Shown here in pieces: positions 54,741-64,000 of a stretch of 64,000 nt of DNA (positions within the stretch are counted from its first letter, which is position 1; the number at the start of each line of letters is the position of its first letter). The notes under the pieces are model-generated. The model saw only the letters and a program-made list of their open reading frames with translations, made no database searches and was not told the DNA's origin. The position numbers were made by a program, and so were the translations under genes. This DNA is from Lineus longissimus (taxonomy: Eukaryota; Nemertea; Pilidiophora; Heteronemertea; Lineidae), in the NCBI RefSeq assembly GCF_910592395.1, contig NC_088324.1, positions 2,544,001-2,608,000 of the forward strand, given 5' to 3'.

Positions 54741-54961
54741 GTGACCCGCTCTACCAAAACTAGGCGCTTGTCGCATCTGAACTTGACAGGTTGATACGGA
54801 CTTGTTGTTCATTTCCCTATTGTAGACCTTTTGTGAAATGTGACCAAATCAGTTTGTAATAGATTTCACAAAAGGTCTACAATAGGGAAATGAACAACAA
54901 GTCCGTATCAACCTGCCGAGTTCAGATGCGACAAGCGCCTAGTTTTGGTAGAGCGAGTCAC
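54741..54961. mobile_element. GTGACCCG hairpin MITE, clean copy
   Basis: Two ~98-bp arms (54741-54838 and 54864-54961) are almost perfect inverted copies with a 25-bp loop. Termini GTGACCCGCTCTACCAAAAC and, inverted, GTGACTCGCTCTACCAAAAC. Same family as the elements at 14838, 27083 and 34847. Flanks are AT-rich (ATAT), so a target duplication cannot be fixed. Confidence 0.8.
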
Positions 54962-55470
54962 ATATATGTTTTTCAATTTCCACGTTTTGTAATAAACAAC
55001 ATAAATAAACAGTACGATAACAAATCTTACTGCGGAAAACGTAGAATTCGTAATTCATGCAAACCGCCCGGCGTGACGTCGTCACCATGGGAAAATATTC
55101 ATCATTTTTTGGTACCAAGTTACAAAATGTTTAAATTGTCAGTTCATCATCATTAAGATTGCTTGGAATCCTCGAAACAGTTTGAAGAAAAAAAGAATTG
55201 AATCAGAATGATGAGAAGGTTGTTCTTGTGGATTTTCCAAAACAGAATATTATTATAATTTACATGTAATTCGCATTGGTACTGTACATAAACATTTATC
55301 GCCGAAAATTAGTTTGAAGTTGTCCAAATATATCTTTTCTTGATGATTCCATGCAGTGCGTGACAGTGTTTTTAATCACATTTTGATATCAAAATACTAC
55401 ACCATTATGGAAATAAAGGTTTTTGAACTTCTCAATAAACTTAAGATGTTTTTGGCCTACACAAATATGT

Positions 55471-55907
55471 AGTCAGTCGGCTTGTGTTCGCAAAATGGCT
55501 TTATATGCGTCTTTCGGGTAGCCTACAGTATTTGAAAATTTCAGGAGTTGTCAGAAATGACCCTAGAATTTAAAAATCGCCTGTTGCCAAACTTATTTTG
55601 GGCGGCCATTTTGAAATCCAATATGGCGGCCACCTGGCCTCGATTTCGATGGTTTCATTCGATTCGGCAGACCCAAAAACCTAACGGCAGTTGTTCGAAT
55701 TACGTGCGTGACTGCAGTAGAATTCAAGATATAGCCGAAAAAGTGTCATAATTGGCGGCCATCTTGAACTCCAAGATGGCCGCGTTATAGCGTCACAAGA
55801 ATTAGGCAACAGGCGACTTTTTACTTCTAAGGTCATTTCTGACAACTCCTGAAATGTTCAACTACTTTACCCGAAAGACGCATATAAATAACATAAGCCG
55901 ACGTACT
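55471..55907. mobile_element. Foldback element with ~170-bp arms
   Basis: Left arm 55471-55640 and right arm 55750-55907 are inverted and similar (TATATGCGTCTTTCGGGTA, AGGAGTTGTCAGAAATGACC, TCGCCTGTTGCC). GGCGGCCATTTTG and GGCGGCCATCTTG lie at the inner ends. ~110 bp unpaired centre. Non-coding. Confidence 0.7.
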
Positions 55908-56082
55908 AATGCACCCCGTATAGGCTTTTAGGCAAACTAAAAAACCGAAATGGCTTTCGTTATTGTGAAAAATCTTTTACGGTTTTTTCACTGCATATTT
56001 ATGTTGCCCGAAAAAGAATTAAATCTCTTTAAAAGCTAAAAATTGTTATTTCTAAGAGTGTACGTCGACATAATTTGACTAC

Positions 56083-56259
56083 CTTTTTCTGATAGATCCG
56101 CGATCCTAAGAGTCTTACAGTCTCCTCCTTCTCCATACACGTTCCCTTCTTTCTACTCAGCTGACAAGTGATGCGATGCCGATTAGTTACAGTACTGAGC
56201 GTCGAACAATTCTTTCTCTGGTGGCAAAGGGTAGCACAGGCCAATACGGAGAAGACCTG
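56083..56259 (-). CDS. Apple/PAN-like exon, isolated
   Basis: A 177-nt open segment with a strong acceptor (CTTTTTCTACCAG) and donor (AAAAAG|GTAGTC), phase 0-0. It encodes ACATLCHQRKNCSTLSTVTN then CQLSRKKGTC: C-x3-C-x6-C and C-x-L-S spacing as in apple/PAN domains. It is not a copy of the array exons, but of the same broad type. Neighbouring exons were not identified. Confidence 0.4.
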
Positions 56260-56367
56260 CTGGTAGAAAAAGTATGGTGCTAAAATGCTCCAGTCGAAAA
56301 TAACCTTTTTGAAATGCTCGCAATTATGAATGTGGCTGTCATCTTTATTTTCGATTAGCGTCATCAT

Positions 56368-57240
56368 TATGCATGTTATGTATCTCTAGTTTTAATGGCC
56401 GATATATTGATTCTATAGCGCTTATTTCTGGGAGAATAGTTTCTGGAGACTGTCTGGTCAAGATCACATTTCGAAAATATACCGCTAAGCGTATCTACTG
56501 CTGGTATCTAACATTACATCAGCACTGTCTTGTATCAAAACTCTTTTAATCATAAAGTCAAGGGGGAGTCAATTTTTACTTTTTTACGATGTATAAAGGA
56601 TCGTTGACGGGGAGAGGGCATTGGGAATCATTACGCGAAACATTACTGCGGAAAATCTGTTGAAAATTGCTGATAACACTAACACAGTCGTGTACACACC
56701 CAGTAAGATATCGAAAACTACAGTCCCTCGCTAAAATTCGGCGAAATTGTGGCATGTATCAAAACCTACAAGAGACCTGAGAAATCACTTCTATCTTAGG
56801 CGAGTTCTCAAAGTTTCTCTAGATATTGAAAATGGCTGCGTCATATCAGAGTTTATTTGAAAGACTCTGGTCATACAAAGGTTACGTGGACAAACTATCT
56901 GATGCGGCGTCAACAGCCTTAAATCAGACTACCCGTCGCCGGTTCCAATCCCTTCCACGGTCATTCTTTCCGAGATTTTATTTCTTTTTGGTGATGATAT
57001 TTTTTTACCAAGAATGGACTGAAGCTACTTACTCACGCCGTTCGTGTACCAATGTGGGTGAGCCTGTATCAGATGCTGGATGCCTGTATACTTAGTATCG
57101 ATGTGGCTGCTGAGGTATAACCCAACCAGATGGTGAGCCACTATCTTGGAAAGAAAACAGGGACCACCAGCTTGATTGGATAAACTACCAGAACCTGTCC
57201 ATCACTACGAGACCACACTTTCAAGCCCGGCACACACGCT
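56368..57240. other. No gene recognised
   Basis: A plus-strand frame at 56826-57095 (89 codons) starts with MKMAASYQSLFERLWSYKGY but shows no known domain. Otherwise non-coding in appearance. Confidence 0.3.
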
Positions 57241-57307
57241 GCAACTTTTGCTGCAGGACATCTGCAATTTGCCATGCAGCTATCTGCAACACATGTTGCA
57301 GCGTGTG
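57233..57307. repeat. Short inverted repeat, CACACGCTGCAAC
   Basis: CACACGCTGCAAC (57233-57245) is mirrored by GTTGCAGCGTGTG (about 57295-57307), with several internal CTGCA repeats. Possibly a small foldback or transposon end. Confidence 0.5.
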
Positions 57308-57445
57308 CGCGCGGCTGCATTTTTTTGTGCATGACTTGACATCCTAGTGTTGGCAATTTCCAAGCTTCGCTATTGGTAACTGTTGCTTAGTAATCGACTA
57401 GCGCTGTCGACTCATGTATGTACATTTGGTCATTTTCGGTTCACG

Positions 57446-57461
57446 GGGGGGGGGGGGGGGC
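57446..57461. repeat. Poly-G tract
   Basis: About 16 consecutive G; unstable, sequencing-error prone. No gene overlaps convincingly. Confidence 0.9.
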
Positions 57462-59208
57462 AAATGAAGCGGCCTCCAAATATTGGGAGATTGATCTTGC
57501 TGCCTGCAATTTTGATGCAGATAGGCCTATCTGGCCAGGCCATCTTTAGATGCCTTCTCGGTTTTAGGCACTTATCAACGGTAGGAACTGAGGGCATCAC
57601 AGATATTCTAACAACGCCATGTTGTCTACCGATCACATATGGTTTCTGTTAACCACGTTCCCAGGGATGACCGTCACACATTTATGAAGACAACAAGCGA
57701 AGGGCAGCCCTGCGAACGGGATTTATTGCTCATGTCGTTTTAAAGCCAGCACAGCAGGAGAATTTGTTGTTTTTTTCCAGTGAAAACAGCTTCCAACAGA
57801 ACCGCAACTGCACCGATATCATAACGGTGGTGATTCAAATTGATATAGCGGTAAGTGACCACAAATTCACTCGCTGAAGTCCGTGGCTAGTAAGACTAAG
57901 GAGAGAAATTAACTGAAAGAGTGCCTTTGACCCATACATATTTCGACGAATGATTCCGGCGAATCTTATGTGGCCGCAACCGGTGTATTTATTTGAATCC
58001 CATTCGTGATCCTCATTGTCAACCGACGAAATGGCAACCGAAACATGTTATAGTCGTAAATGCACAAACACAATCAAAATACACACACCTTGCGTACATC
58101 TCCCAACACTGATGCATTCACTCCAAACACGACACTGACTAAAGTGAAAAACGCGTTGCTACTCTCGTTAGTCAATCAGTACGAATTGCAATGAAAATAA
58201 TAACAAAGAATTCGTTCGAAATCCTCGTTTGAACCTGTTCGTTCTTCTCTTGATTGTCGCGAGAAGGTGGTTGAAACATTATGCAAATCCAGCTCTATAC
58301 ATCCATCATTCCGCCGCCCATACACAGCCACACTAAACCTAGAATTATAGGACTCGCATAAACCTGATCTTCGCATATAAAGGATAGGTCTTCCGAATCC
58401 AAATTCAAACTGTTGATGATCTGTATGACGGATTTCTTAGATATCGGACAGAACAATGTTGGGTCAATCGAATTCAATACACTTTATTTTCTTTGTTAAC
58501 TCAGTATGATCATAGGCATGTTTTGCAACCATGGCGAATAGCTACGACTGGAACGACCACTCGGAAGTATCCAATACGAAGTATATGCCAATGTATTTTA
58601 TCGAGACGAAGGTTTTCCGGAAGAATTCCCCGATTCCTCGTGCAACTAATTACGTAAGCCGATTTAGAATATTGCGTTTGATGACACCGCAGACATTCGA
58701 ACTTCGTCGATCGTAAGGGTTGCGCGGGAACGTATGCCTTATATCAGTCGATCAGCCGTCCAACACCGCGAAGCTGAAGCGAAAACCTGACGTCTTTCCT
58801 CGCAAAATAGGCCACTTTCCGGCAGCCAGGAGTACAGCTTAGAGTGTGCAGCATTGGTAATGCGCCGCCAGTTTTACGTCACATGTTGTTGCCAACTACG
58901 AATTATATGATATCTTACGAATGTTATGGTATTGATCACGGTAAAACAATGAAGGATTTGCGACATCGTTACATCCGCCAATACCGCTGTCTGAACTAAT
59001 GATACTAAGATGATAAATGATAGCAGAAAGCAGAATATACTCGTATTCAGATCGTCAATTTTGTATCTAAAATCTCGCAGTCAATAGCTTTGGCAAAAAA
59101 AATCAAAAGGCCTTATTGAAATTGGTATTGATAAGAAATTGAAAATGTAGGTGATGATTGATATTGATCGACTTGGAAAACTTTGTATTTTTATATATGA
59201 TTTTAAAT
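57462..59208. other. 1.7 kb without recognised genes
   Basis: Only short frames. Near 58750-58800 a diverged copy of the dispersed repeat from 51765. The minus-strand frame at 58295-58477 could be an exon (possible donor GATCAG|GTTTAT) but has no recognisable domain. Confidence 0.35.
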
Positions 59209-60610
59209 ACAGGCTGTCTCAGAAAGTTCACACATGCAAGCTTACGGGATAACTTATATCAAGAGTGATTATTTCTTGCTGATAATGTAGGCGTTGGATT
59301 AGCTGATGAGGATGATACACCTGCTCGCCACAATACGCCACTACATTTTAAAGCTAGACTCATATAATGCATATACATGTAAGTGATTTTCACTTTTGTC
59401 GCGAGGCAGTTTTACAGACAAGCGTATGGTTAAACCCGTGCGTGCAAATTTCAGAATTTGGGCGTCAAATAAGTGCCCATCCGACAAAAGACAATTACTG
59501 CATCCTTAAGTCGAAAAACACTAAATCACCTCAATCCTAAAATTTCTAAAAACCGTCCAAATCAATCACCAAAACAATTTCCTTCACCAAAAAACGTAAG
59601 TCTCCAAATCCTACACATCCAAATCTCAAATAATTCTGACTTTTCCGACTGTCTGTTTTAAAAAACATCAAAAAACGAATATTACGTAAATACACCAGAT
59701 ATTTAGTCAGATATTTCACTAAAAATTCTACACCTATCACGCCACCAACAATAAAGAGATATTCGGAGTTTTTCATTTCTCAACTTGGTTAGTAAACATC
59801 TTTAATTCTGTTTTTTTCTTGAGTTGCACTCTATTCTCTGGGTGAAGTTTATTGTAGAGAACAAAAAACGCATCAACATTCCGAAAATCAATCGCCCTTT
59901 CATTTCTCCCTTTTTAATTAAAGGTTAACGAAATCAATGGTTTGTCTTCGATGTTCATCCCATGCCTTAGATTCTCTTCGTATTTTTTCAACAGCTAAAT
60001 TATGTCTTTTCATTTCGTCTTGATTTTCATATGTTGTTGGTTTGCTGGCTGAAAATGTTATCATCCTATTGGTGATTGTTGTTAGCTCAATAATCTATGG
60101 TTTAATTGGTGTAAAAGCATTTAAAAACGAGAAATAAGAGTAGTAAAAGTCAGCTCGTTCTGGTATTTTAACGAATTTAAATTGATAAAGATTTTGATCT
60201 GACTGACTGACCAGATCGAAGATTCACAAATGAAGTGTCTCCAATACTTGAAAGTACATTGTAGTTTTATAGAGCCGTTTTATACAAATCAGTCTTAGAC
60301 AAGAAGATACGTTAATTTCTGGAGTAAACACACCCAGTCCATCACCAAAAACAACCTTTTAAAAGAGAACATAATTTTTGTAAAAATGGAGGACAAATAA
60401 GATAAACCAATTGGAAACCCACAAAAACAGGTATACGTAAACTTTCATCTTTAGTGCAAGCAGATGGTTCTGCATGTTGAATATAAAGCATAATGGTGAG
60501 GATATCGCTATCACCTCAGGGGAAGCAGTAGCCGATTATGCTAGGAATATCCTCAATACCCCAGACGAAGAAATATAAATGCACCTTCATAATTATCCAC
60601 CAATGGCTGA

Positions 60611-60991
60611 GCCGCCCACATCAGCAAAATAACATTATCCTTTGGAGAAAAAAACACTGCGGAAACCAGTTTTAAAGAGAACATTGTTGACAAACCAGGT
60701 AACACGATTGATAAGATAATTGACACAGCCAATGTAGAATGGATAGCTCTTGGGTTTAGTGAAAATGCAATGAGGAAAGTAAGGGGGACAAAAATGGCGG
60801 GAGTCGATTTCGCAGCTGTAAAGATGGTGAAGGATAGGCAGATTGAAGACTTAGAAGCAGAGAAAGAGAGATTGAATGAGAAATCGCTTACCACATCTTC
60901 TAATCATTTCATTGAGGAAACTAACCTCAAAAAGAAAATGGTTGAATTAGAAGATGAATTATATGAAAAAAGGCAAAGGTCTGGAAGATAA
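60611..60991 (+). CDS. Unknown 126-codon open frame with coiled coil
   Basis: Open from 60611 to the stop at 60991, no clear start. The second half is charged and heptad-like (DRQIEDLEAEKERLNEKSL, NLKKKMVELEDELYEKRQR). The preceding ~200 bp also look partly coding, interrupted by stops. Not recognised; possibly a decayed mobile-element or viral-like gene. Confidence 0.25.
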   Translation, partial: AAHISKITLSFGEKNTAETSFKENIVDKPGNTIDKIIDTANVEWIALGFSENAMRKVRGTKMAGVDFAAVKMVKDRQIEDLEAEKERLNEKSLTTSSNHFIEETNLKKKMVELEDELYEKRQRSGR

Positions 60992-61299
60992 GTAATGAGA
61001 GAGAATCACAAACCCAAAGATTGAAACGTTTAATAAATAATGTTCTGAAAAAACCATACTGAAAGATCTCTCTGAAAGATAGATTAAGATTACTCTTTAG
61101 GCCTGACCACTGGGGGGAATTATAACTGTGGTAATAATGTTTTTCACACCCTTAAGTCTTTCTATCGGTAATTCCATGAGGGCTGTAAAACCTCCTAACC
61201 CAAAACCACCAGGCCCAACTCCTTTGTAATGGATGCAACCAAAACATTGTGCGTGTCTGAGTGTTCAAAAAGGTAATGTAAATGTTCATACTTGTTTGC

Positions 61300-61843
61300 T
61301 TTTCCAGGTAACTGGTAGTCCACAGGGTTGGGCCCGACACCAATCTCTAATCGAGTGGTTGCAGGCCCTGATTGTGCCATTTGTAGCAGGGGCCACGTTC
61401 CTGTTACTTTTAGACAGGTATCCGGCGCATCGAAATCAACAGTTTCGTGATGCAATCACCGCAGAGAATGGGACATACACTTTTATCCCAGGATGATGTA
61501 TTTCCTGGCTGCAGCCCTTGAACTTGACCGTAAACAGGAGCTTCACATGTCACCTGATTAGAGGACCATTTGGAAAGTGTGGAAAATCGGCCACACCGAT
61601 GATCAAGGACATTGTGAGCTGTTCACCAGGCGGGAAGTGGTCAGGATGATCAACCTCGGCTGGGAAAGGGTCACACAATAGACGGTTATGAACGGTTGGA
61701 GAGCCAGTGGCCTAGTTCCTGAGGACAATGACGAAGTTGGGGAGGGGGTAGGGATGGTGGATGATGAGTTTGAGCAGTTTGTTGAGGGGATTGAGTTTTC
61801 GGAAGGAGAAAATGATGACGATGTTATTGATGATGACGTGTAA
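61300..61843 (+). pseudogene. Pogo/Tigger-like (DDE_1) transposase fragment
   Basis: GWARHQSLIEWLQALIVPFV is followed by FLLLLDRYPAHRNQQF, where LLLD-x-x-x-H carries the second catalytic Asp of the DDE_1 family. Then TYTFIPG, an early stop, and WLQPLNLTVNRSF (normally LQPLD). Downstream, out of frame, WERVTQETVMNGWRASGLVP and an acidic tail match the family's C-terminus. Stops and frameshifts make it a pseudogene; the N-terminal DNA-binding part is not seen. Confidence 0.6.
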
Positions 61844-61930
61844 ACCGCGTTTGGATAAAAAAATTGATTGGTAAATTCATAAGTAAATCTGTGATCCTCT
61901 TTTACGGTGGCTGGGAAAGGACAAATTCTC

Positions 61931-62073
61931 GGCGGGACGACTTATTATGTCGGGGGGACGACCTAGTAAGTCGGGGGGACGACTTAGTAAGTCGGGGGGG
62001 GGGACGATTTAGTAAGTCGGGGGGACGACTTATTATCTCGGGGGGACGACTTATTAAGTCGGGGGGACGACTT
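61931..62073. repeat. G-rich minisatellite, ~21-bp unit
   Basis: About six copies of GACGACTTANTAAGTCGGGGG. Each contains the near-palindrome CGACTTA-TAAGTCG and a run of 6-10 G. Copies differ by single bases (TTATTATGT, CTAGTAAGT, TTATTATCT). G-runs four or more times on one strand could form a G-quadruplex. Confidence 0.92.
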
Positions 62074-62096
62074 ATGAAAGCGAGGGCGAGGCCTGA

Positions 62097-62250
62097 CTGT
62101 GACTGTATCATCTCTCTCACCATGTAGACAACTTGGCAGAGCAGCCAAGACTGATTTGGCCTGGCTGTGACTGTCTCATCTCTCTCACCATGTAGACAAC
62201 TTGGCAGAGCAGCCAAGACTGATTTGGCCTGGATGTGACTGTCTCATCTC
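62097..62250. repeat. 68-bp tandem duplication
   Basis: 62097-62164 and 62165-62232 are near-identical (CTGTGACTGTNTCATCTCTC…GATTTGGCCTGG), followed by the first ~18 bp of a third copy. Directly adjacent to the G-rich minisatellite. Confidence 0.92.
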
Positions 62251-63081
62251 ATCTTAATTGGGACATTCTGCAGACCCATGAAGCTGGTTTTATCATATAC
62301 CCCATATTAGAAATGTCTGGTCAACCAACACCACATGCATAAAATGAGGACGCTAGTTGTATTGTGTTCATCAATTCAGTACATGACCACCCCGTGTCAA
62401 TGCTCATGTCTTTTATCCACTTACGTGGAAGGCATTGGCATTGCCCACGAAAAGAGAGTCAATTATCAGCTGTGGCTGTTCTTTCTAATGTTCGCCTGCC
62501 ACCAGTTAAGTCAGCCTATTCATTTGTACTTCATTTTACGATTCAGCCGCGCTCGGTTAAGTGCTCCTCATGTCTTGCCATGAACTGTCACAAATGGTTT
62601 TTTGCATATCATTTTCAAAACAATGGTACTCAGTGATGTGTGACTGGAGGAATGCCATCAAGGTATCATTGGAAAGCGTGTTGCTCCTACTTTATGGAAA
62701 ATGCAATATTACAGTCATACATCACCCGGCTTCGTCATATTAACCCTTTTTCACAGGATTAGGTTTTCTTGTGGACACCCTGTATATAACACCTCAACTG
62801 TGCCAAATAATCAAGTTCAGCGTCTGTTATTTACTGCAAATCATGCATATTCTGATCTGGAAAGCATCCAGAAGTGTTAAGGTAGCAGGGAGGAGTGGGC
62901 GTTTGTGGTTTCTGAGTGTGAGGGGGTATAGTGGTGTCTGTTGACTGTGCTTTAGGCTGGGTTCACATAGAACTATACGCTATTCGATATACGCTATTCG
63001 GTATTCGCTATACGCTATACGGGCACAGCGAGTCACATAAGGTAGCATGCGTGCGGTATTCGGTCTTTTGACGCCGATCAG

Positions 63082-63249
63082 ATGGACAGTTCAGACGAAG
63101 AAGATTTGACTCTTCTCCTCTTAGCCGAGGATGAGGCTGACCAGGCACAAAGAGCAAAGAAAGAAAGAACAGAATGGGTACGGCAGACCTCTGTTGGGGG
63201 AGTACCACAGGACATTTAAAAACCTCATGGATCATCCAGATGTTAATTA
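63082..63249 (+). pseudogene. HARBI1-like transposase N-terminal remnant
   Basis: ATG at 63082 opens MDSSDEEDLTLLLLAEDEAD and a basic stretch, then shifts frame near 63183. The next frame continues with GEYHRTFKNLMDHPDVN, typical of Harbinger transposases, and stops at about 63249. The DDE domain is absent. Confidence 0.6.
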
Positions 63250-63481
63250 AAAGAATCATTTAGTTGATTAGTAATAAAACATGTAATGAAGGCCTGTACT
63301 TAGAAATTGCAATAAAATGAGTAAAAATGAGTACTATTGTTTCTAACTTATCCTATAGTATGCAATAAATCGTTTAATAATTGTGATAGATAACATTAAA
63401 ATGCATGTTCTTACCAAGTCCTCTGGTCACTTCTGAACAGGGTGGTATACGCTGCACGAAAATCGAACGCGCACAATTCCC

Positions 63482-63504
63482 ACTATACTATACTATACTA
63501 TACG
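63482..63504. repeat. CTATA microsatellite
   Basis: Four to five tandem CTATA units inside the short Harbinger element. Confidence 0.85.
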
Positions 63505-63647
63505 CAGGTATACGACCTATTCGAATAGTGCCCTCTTATGTGACCCGGTATTGTGAAATTTCCTTGTCAGATTTCAGGTACCCGCGTGCCCTGGCAAAAC
63601 GTGCACCGAATACCCGAATAGTATAGTTCTCTGTGAACCGAGCCTTA

Positions 63648-64000
63648 CGAGAGCCTATAGGCATGATGCGCAGTGTTTCTTCGGCCCAGATACATTGTGG
63701 TGGAAAGCGTCTTGCACAAAGAACGTCTGGCTTGCGCCAGACTAATAAGTGAAGAAGGTATGGCTGCGCGAGACTACTGTGATTAAAGTGGCCATTGCAG
63801 AGACTTTGTGACGTATGCATATACTTTTTACATTTACAAATGCTCCCAAAGACGATAAGGAATGATTAATTATTAGCATTTCCTGAACTATATACTTTCT
63901 AATTATCACTTTACATAAATAGGTTGGTGTTAGGTCGCGTGCTTTTCTTTCCTCGTAACAATATACAGCAAAATAGTTACAACCCCATAATCGTGCTATA
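63648..64000. other. Window end, nothing recognised
   Basis: No domain, RNA or repeat structure identified. Confidence 0.4.

Larger units (their letters stand above)
59209..62785. mobile_element. Possible pogo-like element bounded by CAGG(C/G)TGTC
   Basis: TACAGGCTGTCTCAGAAAGT (59212) and, inverted, TACAGGGTGTCCACAAGAAA (62765-62785) could be imperfect terminal repeats with TA flanks, and a pogo/Tigger-like transposase remnant lies between. The match is short, so the boundaries are tentative. Confidence 0.3.
62955..63644. mobile_element. Short PIF/Harbinger element with TTA target duplication
   Basis: Ends GGCTGGGTTCACATAGAACT and, inverted, GGCTCGGTTCACAGAGAACT. TTA on both sides (62952-62954, 63645-63647), the diagnostic 3-bp duplication. 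690 bp. From 63082 a HARBI1-type N-terminus remains (MDSSDEEDLTLLLLAEDEAD, then after a frameshift LLGEYHRTFKNLMDHPDVN); the catalytic domain is deleted. Confidence 0.85.

Noticed and set aside
61931-62073. CRISPR-like array
   Set aside because: Units are contiguous without spacers and the DNA is eukaryotic; it is a minisatellite.

Overview
This is eukaryotic nuclear DNA, AT-rich and with spliced genes. It is probably from a marine invertebrate (a deuterostome or lophotrochozoan). I infer this from the repeat content: a non-LTR retrotransposon with a 2A-like peptide, a mag-like Ty3/gypsy element, PIF/Harbinger, MULE-like and pogo-like DNA transposons, foldback elements and apple/PAN-type exons. 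I cannot name the species.

Region 1 (about 1.7-40.3 kb) is a tandem array of four diverged units. Their shared landmark exon (exon A) lies at 1841-2182, 15505-15843, 27791-28132 and 36749-37090. On the minus strand each unit carries the same chain of candidate exons, with conserved GT/AG sites and matching reading phases. They encode a cysteine-rich, apparently extracellular protein with apple/PAN-like segments. Each copy has different lesions, so several or all may be pseudogenes. Units 1 and 4 share features, as do units 2 and 3, so the duplication history was more than one step.

The units differ mostly by transposon insertions, and the sister units supply empty sites that define the ends. 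These include: two independent insertions of a ~2.53 kb DNA transposon (termini CAGTCAGTTGGCCGCG, 4-bp target duplications) that I cannot assign to a family; a MULE-like element (9-bp duplication) that in unit 2 hosts a CAGTCAG element and an internally deleted LINE (12-bp duplication); a ~790 bp inverted-repeat element in unit 4; a 1.5 kb insert only in unit 1; and a nearly complete PIF/Harbinger element inside a 2A-bearing LINE. In that Harbinger element the transposase and MADF-BESS genes lie on opposite strands with exons interdigitated in each other's introns.

Region 2 (40.3-49.3 kb) holds a foldback element with tRNA-like sequences in both arms, diverged tandem repeats, and a Ty3/gypsy retrotransposon with two 269 bp LTRs, an altered protease active site and three pol frameshifts.

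Region 3 (49.3-64 kb) is gene-poor. It contains inverted-repeat and foldback elements, a short PAN-like exon, a 234-codon ORF of unknown function, a decayed pogo/Tigger-like transposase, a G-rich minisatellite and a short Harbinger element with TTA target duplications. All intron/exon models are read from sequence signals alone and are unconfirmed by transcripts.
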